A DNA stretch of 64,000 nt from Paludicola sp. MB14-C6 (GCF_030908625.1 NZ_CP133133.1:1550001-1614000), one strand, 5' to 3'. Counted from the first letter of the stretch, positions 1 to 8,633 are shown. The notes: generated by a model not told the origin, from the sequence alone. A program made the numbers and translations.

Positions 1-834
1 GAGTACTTTTACTGCGCTGCGGTTAATTTTAGCCGTAATACCATCCGGTAAAGAACGTGGAATGTTTTCATAGAAACCGCCACCTGTGATATGAGAAATA
101 GATTTCACTTTTACAGTATCCAATAAAGATAAAATAGATTTTACATATATTTTAGTAGGAGTCAATAATGTTTCGCCTAATGGCTTTTCTAAAGTTGGGT
201 ATGTTTTGTTTAAATCAGCGTTTTCAATGTCGAATACTTTGCGAACCAAAGAGAAGCCATTAGAATGAACACCGCTGGAAGCGATACCGATTAAAACGTC
301 GCCTGGCTTTTGGGAGTTTTGATCAAGAATTTTAGATTTATCAACAACACCAACACTGAATCCTGCAAGGTCATATTCGTCAACAGGATAAAAACCAGGC
401 ATTTCTGCGGTTTCTCCGCCAATGAGTGCACAACCCGCTTGCACACAACCTTCTGCTACACCAGAAACGATTTGCTCGATTTTTTCAGGAATGTTTTTAC
501 CCACTGCAACGTAGTCTAAGAAAACGAGTGGTTTCGCACCACAACAAATAATATCGTTTACGCACATTGCGACACAGTCGATACCAACACTATCATGTTT
601 ATCTAATAAAAATGCAAGTTTTAGTTTGGTACCTACACCATCTGTTCCAGAGACCAGAACAGGTTTTGAAATGCCTTCTAAATCAAGTTCAAATAATCCT
701 CCAAAACCACCAAGTCCGGAAACAACACCACTTGTGAATGTCTTTTGCACATGCTTTTTCATCAATTCTACTGCTTGATAGCCTGCAGTAACGTCAACAC
801 CGGCTGCTTTGTAACTCTCGCTAAAACTTTTCAT
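1..834 (-). CDS. purM: Phosphoribosylformylglycinamidine cyclo-ligase (AIR synthetase), C-terminus off the edge
   Basis: PurM closes the imidazole ring of aminoimidazole ribotide from FGAM with ATP, the fifth step of purine synthesis, in the cytosol. The open frame runs from an ATG complementing 832-834 to base 1, so 278 codons are visible and the C-terminus is missing. The translation has the glycine-rich [10 protein letters not shown] nucleotide-binding segment near residue 65, the GGETAEMPG block and the [13 protein letters not shown] block typical of PurM. An AAGGAG site lies seven to eight bases before the ATG. It follows prs-like, purF-like, purC and purE on the same strand, so it is probably the distal gene of a purine operon. 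Identification is secure; only completeness is unknown. Confidence 0.95.
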   Translation of the reverse strand, partial: MKSFSESYKAAGVDVTAGYQAVELMKKHVQKTFTSGVVSGLGGFGGLFELDLEGISKPVLVSGTDGVGTKLKLAFLLDKHDSVGIDCVAMCVNDIICCGAKPLVFLDYVAVGKNIPEKIEQIVSGVAEGCVQAGCALIGGETAEMPGFYPVDEYDLAGFSVGVVDKSKILDQNSQKPGDVLIGIASSGVHSNGFSLVRKVFDIENADLNKTYPTLEKPLGETLLTPTKIYVKSILSLLDTVKVKSISHITGGGFYENIPRSLPDGITAKINRSAVKVL

Positions 835-883
835 AAATAAACTCCTTTAAGTGAGATAGGAATGGATTGTATTGGAAACGCAG

Positions 884-908
884 GGGAAACACAAAAATTG
901 TGTTTCCC
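884..908. repeat. 11-bp-stem hairpin between purM and prs-like gene
   Basis: GGGAAACACAA and its perfect complement are separated by AAA. There is no T-tract on the minus strand, so it is not a standard terminator. It resembles the G-rich palindromes at 3705-3723 and 19350-19372 in starting with a run of G and ending in a run of C. It may be a small dispersed palindrome or an mRNA processing site. Confidence 0.5.
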
Positions 909-961
909 TACGATTCGGTAATACAAAAACATGCCTTGTATTTTTATTGATAGATTGCGAT

Positions 962-2128
962 TTATTCTTTTCCTAATAACCTGTTGATTCTGTGAACTGG
1001 GTTTAATAGCTCGCTGATAGATTCATCATGGTTTAAGAAATCAATAATGTAAGCAATATATTTAGACATATCTACTTCAACATACCATTCTCTCTTTTTT
1101 AGTTCAGGAGAACGGTAAATTAAGTTTGTTGTAAATACTTTTGATATTTTTCCTTCTTCATAAGCTTTATCAAAGTGTTCTAATCCTTCACAGAATAATC
1201 CGAAAGAAGTACAGATAAAGATTCTGCTAGCACCTTTTTCTTTTAGCTTGTTTGCGATATCCAATACAGAATCACCCGAAGAAATCATATCATCAATAAT
1301 AATTACGTCTTTTCCATCTACGTTATCGCCCAAGAATTCATGAGCCACAATTGGGTTTCTTCCGTTTATGATTTGAGAATAATCACGACGTTTATAGAAC
1401 ATACCAAGGTCAACGCCTAATACAGAAGAATAGTACATACATCTTGACATACCACCTTCATCAGGAGAAACGATCATCAAATGGTTTTTATCAATATTTA
1501 AATCTTCAATATTCTTTTTCATTGCCTTTAAGAATTGGTAGGTAGGTTGGATATTTTCAAATCCACTTAATGGAACAGCATTTTGTACTCTTGCATCATG
1601 AGCATCGAAAGTGATGATGCTTTCTACACCCATATCATATAGCTCTTGCAAAAATAGCGCACAGTCTAATGATTCTCTGGAAGTTCTTCTGTGTTGACGT
1701 CCTTCATAAAGCATTGGCATGATAACGGTAATTCTTCTTGCTTTTCCACCTGTGGCTGCAATAATTCTCTTCAAATCAGAATAATGGTCATCAGGGCTCA
1801 TTGGAACTTCTTGTCCATACATCGTATAAGTCACACCATAGTTAAAAACATCCACAAGGATATATAAATCATCCCCACGGATAGATTCTTTTAAAACGCC
1901 CTTTGCTTCACCTGTTCCAAAACGTGGACATACGGATCTTATTTGGTAAGAATCACGAACGTATTCTAAAAACATTTGATTATTGTGAGTTTCTTCATGT
2001 CTTTCCTTACGCCATAAAGTTAAGTAATTATCTACTTTTTGAGTGAGCTCTTCGCATCCAGCCATCCCAATGATGCCGAGTGCGCCAACCGGTGTTGGAA
2101 TATTTGTTCTGTTTGAATTGTCTTGCAT
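962..2128 (-). CDS. Ribose-phosphate pyrophosphokinase-like protein (long, divergent)
   Basis: The family makes PRPP from ribose 5-phosphate and ATP, the substrate of PurF encoded just upstream. The 388-residue product is longer than the usual ~315. It keeps recognisable Prs blocks: GRQHRR in place of the canonical RQDRR catalytic loop, FDAHDARVQN for the DLHAxQIQ block, VSPDEGG, FYKRRD and the PRPP-binding loop VIIIDDMISSGDS. The N-terminal ~70 residues do not look like standard Prs. GGAG stands eight bases before the ATG. The gene lies between purF-like and purM on the same strand and is probably cotranscribed. PRPP synthesis is likely; whether this is the housekeeping enzyme or a purine-specific version cannot be told. 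Confidence 0.82.
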   Translation of the reverse strand: MQDNSNRTNIPTPVGALGIIGMAGCEELTQKVDNYLTLWRKERHEETHNNQMFLEYVRDSYQIRSVCPRFGTGEAKGVLKESIRGDDLYILVDVFNYGVTYTMYGQEVPMSPDDHYSDLKRIIAATGGKARRITVIMPMLYEGRQHRRTSRESLDCALFLQELYDMGVESIITFDAHDARVQNAVPLSGFENIQPTYQFLKAMKKNIEDLNIDKNHLMIVSPDEGGMSRCMYYSSVLGVDLGMFYKRRDYSQIINGRNPIVAHEFLGDNVDGKDVIIIDDMISSGDSVLDIANKLKEKGASRIFICTSFGLFCEGLEHFDKAYEEGKISKVFTTNLIYRSPELKKREWYVEVDMSKYIAYIIDFLNHDESISELLNPVHRINRLLGKE

Positions 2129-2249
2129 AATGAAAACTCCATTTCCCCTAATTTTTTGTACGAGTTTTGATCAAAATGTTCAAAGGATGGTATCTTGTTA
2201 TTTTACACCCTTATTCCAAACATTTTATCAGTCGCTTTTATCATTTATA

Positions 2250-3656
2250 TTATTCTTTACCATTCCAACAATAAGTGCAAATTTGAGATTTGTCAATACC
2301 AATTGCATCTAGCATACCATCTAGTGTTTGATATTTTAACGAAGTAAAGTTTAATTTTTGACAAATCATATCAATCATTTTGTTGTATTTCTCGCTTCCC
2401 GCTTCAATATATTCGGAAACTGCATTTTCGTGGTTTTCGCCTTCCAACTCTTTAATTACTCTGCGAGTAATTAAATCCATTTCTGAAGTAGAACGAGAAA
2501 AGTTTAAGTATTTGCATCCATACATAATTGGTGGACAAGCAGGTCTAATATGCACCTCTTTTGCACCACATTCATATAAAAATTCTACTGTTTCACGCAT
2601 TTGTGTTCCACGAACAACGGAATCATCAATAAACAGTAATTTCTTATCTCGGATTAAGGAATCCACAGGTATTAGCTTCATATGAGCTACTAGGTTTCTC
2701 ATAGATTGATTAGTCGGCATAAAGCTTCTTGGCCAGGTCGGTGTATATTTAATAAATGGTCTTGCAAATGGAATACCGGACTCATTCGCATAGCCAATTG
2801 CGTGTGCAGTACCTGAGTCGGGAACACCCGCAACAAAGTCGATATCTACGTGATCATCTTTTGCTAAAATTTTACCGCAGTTGTATCGCATTTGTTCGAC
2901 ATTAACTCCTTCATAGCAAGAAGTTGGGTAGCCGTAATATGTCCATAAAAATGCGCATATTTTCATTTTCTTTTGCGCAGCTTTTTTTATTTTAATGCCA
3001 TCCGGTGTTACATAAACAATTTCGCCGGGGCCTAATTCTTTTTTATCACGATAGCCTAAATTTAAGTAAGCAAAGGATTCAAATGATAAACAAAAAGCAT
3101 TTTCTTTTTTACCGATGATCAATGGAGTTCTGCCCATTTTATCTCTTGCTCCATAAATTCCTTCACTGGTAAGAATTAAGATTGTAATAGAACCATCTAT
3201 TATCTCTTGTGCATATTGAATGCCTTCTGTAATAGTAGCTTTTTGGTTAATTAAAGAAGCAACAAGTTCGGTTGCGTTGATTTTTCCGCCACTCATTTCA
3301 AGAAAGTGGGAGCTTCCTTGTTCAAAACTAAGATTAACAAGTTCTTGTTCATTGTTAATTCGACCAACAGTAGTAATTGCATAATTACCAAGATGAGAGC
3401 GAACAATCAATGGTTGAGGCTCATTATCACTTATACAGCCGATTCCGATGTTACCTTTCATTTCTAAAACATCACGTTCGAATTTTGTACGGAAAGGTGA
3501 ATTTTCGATATTATGAATGGCTCTCATAAAGCCTTTATTTTCGGAATAAACTGCCATACCACCTCTACGGGTGCCTAAATGTGAGTGATAATCAATACCG
3601 AAAAATAAATCAGTAACACAATCTGTTTTTGAAACTGCTCCGAATATACCGCCCAT
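2250..3656 (-). CDS. Amidophosphoribosyltransferase-like protein lacking the catalytic N-terminal cysteine
   Basis: PurF normally transfers glutamine-derived ammonia to PRPP, the first committed purine step. This 468-residue homologue has the Ntn glutaminase fold at residues 1-230 and the phosphoribosyltransferase domain after it, with the PRPP loop IDDSVVRGTQ at about 343-352. It begins MGGIFGAV, so the nucleophile expected at residue 2 (MCGI in PurF) is glycine; the nearest cysteine is residue 13. The start is fixed by AGGAG seven bases upstream. Four cysteines at 234, 381, 460 and 463 match the spacing of the [4Fe-4S] ligands of Bacillus PurF. It sits between purC and the prs-like gene. 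Glutaminase activity looks lost, so it may use free ammonia or regulate PRPP. Confidence 0.85.
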   Translation of the reverse strand: MGGIFGAVSKTDCVTDLFFGIDYHSHLGTRRGGMAVYSENKGFMRAIHNIENSPFRTKFERDVLEMKGNIGIGCISDNEPQPLIVRSHLGNYAITTVGRINNEQELVNLSFEQGSSHFLEMSGGKINATELVASLINQKATITEGIQYAQEIIDGSITILILTSEGIYGARDKMGRTPLIIGKKENAFCLSFESFAYLNLGYRDKKELGPGEIVYVTPDGIKIKKAAQKKMKICAFLWTYYGYPTSCYEGVNVEQMRYNCGKILAKDDHVDIDFVAGVPDSGTAHAIGYANESGIPFARPFIKYTPTWPRSFMPTNQSMRNLVAHMKLIPVDSLIRDKKLLFIDDSVVRGTQMRETVEFLYECGAKEVHIRPACPPIMYGCKYLNFSRSTSEMDLITRRVIKELEGENHENAVSEYIEAGSEKYNKMIDMICQKLNFTSLKYQTLDGMLDAIGIDKSQICTYCWNGKE

Positions 3657-3704
3657 AAAACGCTCCTTTTAATTTTAATCTTTAAGATATGAAAAATACG
3701 GTAG

Positions 3705-3723
3705 GGGCGAACAGCGTTCGCCC
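3705..3723. repeat. Small G/C palindrome between purF-like gene and purC
   Basis: GGGCGAAC and GTTCGCCC form an 8-bp stem around AGC. It is GC-rich in an AT-rich gap and has no T-tract. Similar GGGGCG...CGCCC palindromes occur at 19350-19372, which suggests a short dispersed repeat family. The function is not known. Confidence 0.5.
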
Positions 3724-3816
3724 ACTAAAAATGATGGATAAAATGTATCAAGAAAAAGAAAATATCTAAAATAAAAGGTTATATTGAATTACTGGATGTA
3801 ACCCAACTTGTATTTA

Positions 3817-4527
3817 TTATTCACCAAGAAGACGTTTCATAATCTCTTTGTATGCATCTTCTTCTCCACCCATATCTCTGCGGAAACGGTCTTTGTCTAG
3901 TTTTTCATGAGTAACGCTGTCCCAGAAGCGGCAAGTATCAGGAGAAATTTCATCTGCCAATACAATGGTTCCGTCAGCAGTTTTACCAAACTCTAATTTA
4001 AAGTCAATTAGTTCAATATTTAAATCTTTTAGATAAGCAGAAAGAACCTCGTTAATTTTTAAAGAATAAGAAGCAATAAGGTCTAACTCTTCTTTTGTAC
4101 AGTATTCCATCGCTAAAATATGATATTCATTTACCATAGGATCGCCTAGTGCATCATCTTTATAGCAATATTCTAATACAGTTCTTTTCATTTTAACGCC
4201 TTCTTCAAGGCCAAGTCTTTTTGCAAGAGAACCAGCAGCAATGTTACGTACAATTACTTCTAAAGGAACAATAGAAACTTTTTTTACAATTGTTTCACGA
4301 TCAGAAATTTCCTCTATGAAATGAGTAGGAACGCCTTCTTTTTCAAGCATTTTCATTAGGTGATTGGTTACTCTGTTATTGATAATGCCTTTGTCATGGA
4401 TGGTACCTTTTTTTAAACCGTTTAATGCAGTTGCATCGTCTTTGTAATCAACAATTACAACATTAGCGTCGTCTGTGTTGTAAACTTTTTTTGCTTTGCC
4501 TTCGTAAATCATTTCTAATTTTTTCAT
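3817..4527 (-). CDS. purC: SAICAR synthetase
   Basis: PurC ligates aspartate to CAIR with ATP to give SAICAR. The 236-residue product has the normal bacterial length. It opens with YEGKAKKVY and carries IDFKLEFG, DEISPDTCRFWD and the closing DKDRFRRDMGG block, all diagnostic for PurC. An AAAGG site precedes the ATG. It lies 50 bases downstream of purE on the same strand, and the following 160-base gap to the purF-like gene contains only a small GC-rich palindrome, so one purine operon is likely. Confidence 0.97.
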   Translation of the reverse strand: MKKLEMIYEGKAKKVYNTDDANVVIVDYKDDATALNGLKKGTIHDKGIINNRVTNHLMKMLEKEGVPTHFIEEISDRETIVKKVSIVPLEVIVRNIAAGSLAKRLGLEEGVKMKRTVLEYCYKDDALGDPMVNEYHILAMEYCTKEELDLIASYSLKINEVLSAYLKDLNIELIDFKLEFGKTADGTIVLADEISPDTCRFWDSVTHEKLDKDRFRRDMGGEEDAYKEIMKRLLGE

Positions 4528-4577
4528 AAGCTTGACCTTTCCTTTCGTGAGGGATTACCTCTTTGCCTTCTATTATT

Positions 4578-5081
4578 TTATTGATTGATTTCAGCTTGCA
4601 ACTTTGCGTCTTTTGCTAAAACTTCGTTTTGCATGTTGATTTTCATTTGATGGAGTTGGGAGGCGATAGCTTCATCTGAAACAGCTAGAATTTGAGCTGC
4701 TAAGATTGCTGCATTATCGGCACCATCTATTGCAACAGTAGCAACGGGAATACCTTTTGGCATTTGTACAGTAGCAAGCAGTGCATCTAATCCATCTAAA
4801 GTAGATGATTTAATCGGAATACCAATGACAGGCAGTGTGGTGTGGGCAGCTAAAACGCCGGCTAAATGTGCAGCTTTACCGGCTGCGGCAATGATAACAC
4901 CAAAACCGTTGTCTTTTGCTTTTGCAGAGAAATCACAAGCTTGCGCAGGTGTTCTGTGGGCAGACATCACATGGACTTCAACAGGGATAGAAAAGCTTTT
5001 TAGCGTTTGGATTGCACCATTTACAATTGGTAAATCACTATCGCTTCCCATAATTACGGCAACTTTTTTTGTTGTGCTCAT
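4578..5081 (-). CDS. purE: N5-carboxyaminoimidazole ribonucleotide mutase
   Basis: PurE moves the carboxylate of N5-CAIR to carbon 4 to give CAIR, the substrate of PurC encoded next. The 167-residue product has the class I PurE signature: MGSDSDLP near the N-terminus, VMSAHRTPAQ, and the AAGKAAHLAGVLAA helix. AGGAG lies seven bases before the ATG. It is the first gene of the purine set, and a strong hairpin terminator plus a structured-looking leader stand immediately upstream at 5111-5300, so its expression may be controlled by attenuation. No purK is adjacent. Confidence 0.97.
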   Translation of the reverse strand: MSTTKKVAVIMGSDSDLPIVNGAIQTLKSFSIPVEVHVMSAHRTPAQACDFSAKAKDNGFGVIIAAAGKAAHLAGVLAAHTTLPVIGIPIKSSTLDGLDALLATVQMPKGIPVATVAIDGADNAAILAAQILAVSDEAIASQLHQMKINMQNEVLAKDAKLQAEINQ

Positions 5082-5104
5082 ATCAATACTCCTTTTTTTA
5101 TGGA

Positions 5105-5310
5105 TACTAAAAAGCCTACGAGATATACTCGTAGGCTTTATTTTTATATGCTATTAGATTGTGCAATAATCCCCATGGAGGAAGTCGCAACTATGTTGTC
5201 GCAAGGATTCCCGATATAGTAAGATAAACCTATGCTATGGCGCATTTTATGCGTTAAACGATATAACTTGGATATAAACTTATAATTCCATTTCATAAAA
5301 TGTCCATTCC
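5105..5310 (-). ncRNA. Unclassified leader or small RNA upstream of purE
   Basis: The 434-base gap between purE and the next gene has no credible open frame. Reading the minus strand from about 5300, a possible promoter (TGGACA, 16 bases, TATAAG) is followed by about 170 bases with several short hairpins (CGCAT/ATGCG; CAAC/GTTG; TTTATAT near the 5' end able to pair with ATATAAA near the 3' end) and then the terminator at 5111-5139. A closing stem joining both ends is a 6S RNA-like layout, but I could not confirm 6S. It lacks the conserved core of the purine (xpt-type) and ZTP riboswitches. The RNA call is tentative; the part from 5310 to 5515 shows only AT-rich sequence and a small hairpin near 5350. 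Confidence 0.35.
5111..5139 (-). terminator. Intrinsic terminator just upstream of purE
   Basis: AAAGCCTACGAG pairs perfectly with CTCGTAGGCTTT around a five-base loop. On the minus strand the stem is followed by two more T, and on the plus strand by a T-rich tract, so it could act in both directions. It lies only about 30 bases before the purE start, which fits an attenuator or the 3' end of a separate small RNA. Confidence 0.7.
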
Positions 5311-5515
5311 TTTCATTACTCATTCAAGGGGTATATTTTATAATCAAGGGAAAATGAAAAAATCATTTTCGTTACAATATCATTGTATAATAAAGTAATG
5401 AAAAATACAACACGAACAAATTCACAAATAAAAAATTAGTTTTTGCCTTTATCTGTTCAAAATGCACAGACTTGTTAAACTACTTAACATAATTGGGATT
5501 ACGTATTACCGCTTT

Positions 5516-6130
5516 TTATAAAGCGTTCTTTAATAAAGCAATTGCATAATTTGCATATTCGTCCATCAGCTCTTGCGTTAAAACTCGGGGAGTATCATAT
5601 TGTAATGCTTGCAAATTCTTATCTACTTTAAAAATGCGGTATCGGTCAATTAAATCTGCATCTATATTGTTAATAGGAATTGCTTTTGATTTTTTGAGTT
5701 CCAAAGCTACGTGTTCCGTCCACCATTTTTCATCAAATTGCAATTGATCAAAGGCAAACAATTCTTCCCAACGTGCACCAAATTGTTGTTCTTTTGGTAA
5801 TCCACGTTTTTTTAAAGCAGCCCAAAGTAAATGATCATATTTTTTGTCCCAAGCAATATCAGAAAAAATATGGAGGACATAACCTAATAGAAAATCATCA
5901 TCTAGTTTTTCTTTATACTCTGTATAAAAATCAATTACATTTTGCATCCAATCATCTAAGTCAGCTTTTCTTAAATGTGCTGTATAACGAATATCTTTTG
6001 GAGCAAATCCATCTAAATTCACAGCATCCGGCGCAATACATCCCAAATAAAATTGTGGCTTGTTATGAACCAAATGACAAGATTGTTGAAATTGATACCC
6101 TATATACAGATGCACCATACTAGCAGGCAT
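5516..6130 (-). CDS. Zinc-dependent phospholipase C / S1-P1 nuclease-like protein
   Basis: The 204-residue product starts MPASMVHLYIGYQF and has an ordered set of metal-ligand candidates: H7, D35 in GCIAPDAV, H52 in YTAHL, and HIFSDIAWD, as in the zinc-dependent phospholipase C family. There is no signal peptide, so the protein is probably cytoplasmic and may act on phospholipid or nucleotide phosphoesters, or be a non-catalytic relative. AGGGGAG lies seven bases before the chosen ATG; an internal Met-5 start is less well supported. It is a single gene between purE and the F420 ligase-like gene. Family assignment is fair, substrate unknown. Confidence 0.7.
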   Translation of the reverse strand: MPASMVHLYIGYQFQQSCHLVHNKPQFYLGCIAPDAVNLDGFAPKDIRYTAHLRKADLDDWMQNVIDFYTEYKEKLDDDFLLGYVLHIFSDIAWDKKYDHLLWAALKKRGLPKEQQFGARWEELFAFDQLQFDEKWWTEHVALELKKSKAIPINNIDADLIDRYRIFKVDKNLQALQYDTPRVLTQELMDEYANYAIALLKNAL

Positions 6131-6250
6131 TCAAATCTCCCCTTTCACTTATATCAGTATACCATAGATACGCTTAATATTCACCATTTGTTACTTTTTA
6201 TAACTTTAAGTAAATATATTCATATTTTTTTACATAATATAAACAAAAAG

Positions 6251-6290
6251 AAACCTAGTTTCAATTTTGATGTTGAAAACTAGGCTTGTT
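6251..6290 (-). terminator. Probable terminator after the F420 ligase-like gene
   Basis: CCTAGTTTCAA can pair with TTGAAAACTAGG (one bulge). On the minus strand the stem is followed by TTTCTTTTTG, consistent with termination of the gene ending at 6404; the plus strand also has a T-rich tail. Confidence 0.55.
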
Positions 6291-6300
6291 TTTATAGGGT

Positions 6301-6341
6301 TTTCAACGTTTTCAACAACTCAATTGTTGAAAACGTTGAAA
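6301..6341. repeat. Perfect 18-bp inverted repeat
   Basis: The arms at 6301-6318 and 6324-6341 are exact complements around a five-base loop. Each arm contains two TTCAA steps separated by CGTT, giving an internally repetitive stem. There is no T-tract right after it. It may be a second termination or mRNA-stabilising hairpin for the minus-strand gene at 6404. Confidence 0.6.
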
Positions 6342-6403
6342 GTTTACACTGCGTATTACTCATTTTTTATAAATTTATATACAGTAGTAGAAAATATTTC
6401 TAA

Positions 6404-7594
6404 TTACTTAGCGTAATTATCAAAATAATTTTGAATAAACACAATTGGAGTTCCTTTATCACCACTACCTGAAGTTAAATCGCAAAGGGAACCAATTAAA
6501 TCAGTTAATCGACGAGGAGTTGTTCCTTGTGATTCCATTTGACCAACTAAATTATCTGATTTGGATTTAATGTATTCAGAAATCGCAGCTTTTAATTCAT
6601 CGCCTGAAAGATGAGCAAAATTATTATCTGCTAGGTATTTTAATTTAATTTCGTTTGGTGTTCCCTCTAGACCTTTGGTATAGGCTGGAGAAACAACCGG
6701 ATCAGCAAGCTCCCAAATTTTTCCGACTGGATCTTTAAATGCGCCATCACCGTAAACCATTACTTCAACATTTTTACCGGTAGCAGCGTTTAATTTTTCC
6801 GCAACGGCATTAACAAAAGGTTGACAGTTATTTGGAAATAGTTTTACTGTTGTTTCGGTTGCTTTATTAGAGCCTAGTAAGCCATAGCTTTCGTTGTAAC
6901 CGCTACCATTTACAGATGCAGTTAAAATATCGTCTAGGCCATAAACTTTATTAGCGCCGTTTGCTTTTAAAATACGTTTCGTGCGGAATCTTGTATGAAT
7001 ATCACAAGTTAGAACATTTTTTGTATAATCTAAGATGGTTTTGCAGTTGTTTGCAAAAATAATTTCTACTTCTGCACCACAATCTTTAATTAAATTTTTA
7101 TAATAGTCAACATAGTCCACACCAGTGAATGGATGCAGAATTGTGCCGAATAATTCACGATATTTTTCTTCTGTTAAAATATCAGTATAAGGGTTTACGC
7201 CTTTTTCATCTAAAAGATCGATATCTACTAAGTGGTTACCAACTTCATCAGATGGATAGCTTAGCATTAACACGACTTTTTTACAACCGGAAGCAATACC
7301 TTTTAAGCATATTGCAAAACGGTTTCTGCTTAAAATAGGGAAGATTACTCCAACGGTTTCATCTCCAAATTTTGCTTTTACATCAGCAGCAATTGCATCA
7401 ATTGTTGCATAGTTACCTTGCGCACGAGCAACAACAGCTTCTGTTACTGCAACAACATCTTTATCGTTAATGGTAAAGCCTTCTGCTTTTTGTGCATCTA
7501 GAATTGAATCAACAACGATTTCTGCTAAGTTATCGCCTTCACGGATAATAGGAGCTCTAACTCCACGAACAACCGTACCAACTTTTCTTTCCAT
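6404..7594 (-). CDS. Coenzyme F420-0:L-glutamate ligase-like protein (CofE family)
   Basis: CofE adds glutamate residues to coenzyme F420-0. The 396-residue product has the family's N-terminal segment VRAPIIREGDNLAEIV, followed by DKDVVAVTEAVVARAQG, and the C-terminal MVYGDGAFKDPVGKIWELADPVVSPAY region. Firmicutes of this kind generally have no F420, and no other F420 gene is here, so the true substrate is probably another carboxylate with a glutamyl or peptide product. GGAG precedes the ATG. The gene is divergent from a LysR regulator starting at 7722, which is the best guess for its control. Confidence 0.75.
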   Translation of the reverse strand: MERKVGTVVRGVRAPIIREGDNLAEIVVDSILDAQKAEGFTINDKDVVAVTEAVVARAQGNYATIDAIAADVKAKFGDETVGVIFPILSRNRFAICLKGIASGCKKVVLMLSYPSDEVGNHLVDIDLLDEKGVNPYTDILTEEKYRELFGTILHPFTGVDYVDYYKNLIKDCGAEVEIIFANNCKTILDYTKNVLTCDIHTRFRTKRILKANGANKVYGLDDILTASVNGSGYNESYGLLGSNKATETTVKLFPNNCQPFVNAVAEKLNAATGKNVEVMVYGDGAFKDPVGKIWELADPVVSPAYTKGLEGTPNEIKLKYLADNNFAHLSGDELKAAISEYIKSKSDNLVGQMESQGTTPRRLTDLIGSLCDLTSGSGDKGTPIVFIQNYFDNYAK

Positions 7595-7721
7595 TCTAAT
7601 TTCCTCCGAACAAATTACTTGAATTTCAGTTACATATCTATTATACTGGAAGAAATAATATAAGTAAAATATGTTTTTCTAATGCAATCCATAAGTAATT
7701 CTAATATAAAGGGGCGATTAA

Positions 7722-8621
7722 ATGGCTGTTAAGTTGGAGCTTTATCGCGTATTTAAAACTGTTTGTGAAATGGGAAGTATATCAGATGCTGCAAAGGAGC
7801 TCTTTATCTCTCAATCAGCGGTAAGTCAATCCATCAAACAATTAGAAGAAAGTCTATCTATGAATCTATTTCACCGTACGCCCACAGGGGTTGTGTTAAC
7901 AGCGGAAGGGCAAACGCTATATGAATATGCATCATCCGCAATGGATTTGCTGACAGCAGGCGAAAAAAAGCTAGAAGCAATGAAGAATTTATTAGATGGT
8001 GATTTGAAAGTTGCGGCATCAGATACAATATCCCAATATCTATTATTAAATAAGCTGGAAACTTTTCATAATGCTTATCCCAAAATAAAATTACAAATTT
8101 TCAATCGTACAACCTTGGAATCTGTTGCATTATTGAAATCCGGCAAAGTCGATCTAGCCTTTGTTAACTTACCTTTAGAGGATGATGAGCTGATTGTAGA
8201 GCCAATTCTAACAGTACATGATATTTTTGTTGGTAACCCGCTAACGGAAAATTATGTAACAAAAATCTTCTCCTTACAAGAGGCAGCAGAACTGCCACTC
8301 ATTTTATTGGAAAACAAGGCGAATTCTCGTCGGTATATTCAAAACTTTTTTCAATCACATGGAATTCAGCTGCAACCTGAAATAGAGCTTGGTTCTCATG
8401 AGTTGCTTTTGGAGTTCGCAAAAATAAACTTAGGTGTTTCTTGTGTTATGAAAGAGTTTTCAAAACATTATCTAAAAACAGGTGAATTAGTAGAATTGAG
8501 AATCGCTCCGCCTATTCCTGAACGACAAATTGGTGTTGTCAGGCTGAAAGGGCTATCTATTACAAATTCGGTAAACGCATTCTTAAAAATATGTCAAGAA
8601 AATGAAAATCCTCAGAAATAA
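7722..8621 (+). CDS. LysR-family transcriptional regulator
   Basis: The 299-residue product has the LysR winged helix-turn-helix at residues 1-60 (SISDAAKELFISQSAVSQSIKQLE, here interrupted: SISDAAKELF then SQSAVSQSIKQ), followed by a periplasmic-binding-protein-like effector domain. AAAGGGGC precedes the ATG. It is transcribed divergently from the F420 ligase-like gene with a 127-base spacer, the usual arrangement for a LysR protein controlling its neighbour. The effector is unknown. Confidence 0.93.
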   Translation: MAVKLELYRVFKTVCEMGSISDAAKELFISQSAVSQSIKQLEESLSMNLFHRTPTGVVLTAEGQTLYEYASSAMDLLTAGEKKLEAMKNLLDGDLKVAASDTISQYLLLNKLETFHNAYPKIKLQIFNRTTLESVALLKSGKVDLAFVNLPLEDDELIVEPILTVHDIFVGNPLTENYVTKIFSLQEAAELPLILLENKANSRRYIQNFFQSHGIQLQPEIELGSHELLLEFAKINLGVSCVMKEFSKHYLKTGELVELRIAPPIPERQIGVVRLKGLSITNSVNAFLKICQENENPQK

Positions 8622-8633
8622 TCTGAGGATTTT
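8605..8633 (+). terminator. Terminator overlapping the LysR gene stop codon
   Basis: AAAATCCTCAGA pairs exactly with TCTGAGGATTTT; the loop contains the TAA stop of the LysR gene. The T-tract is short, and the symmetric A/T flanks mean it may also serve the converging SGNH hydrolase gene. Confidence 0.7.

Noticed and set aside
2250-3656. A hidden propeptide or alternative start restoring Cys-1 in the PurF-like protein
   Set aside because: The ribosome site is directly upstream of ATG-GGC, and no in-frame upstream extension with a cysteine before the GIFG block exists.
5161-5300. Purine (xpt-type) or ZTP riboswitch before purE
   Set aside because: Neither the GUUUCUACC core of the purine switch nor the CCGCCUGGGC end of the ZTP switch is present on either strand.
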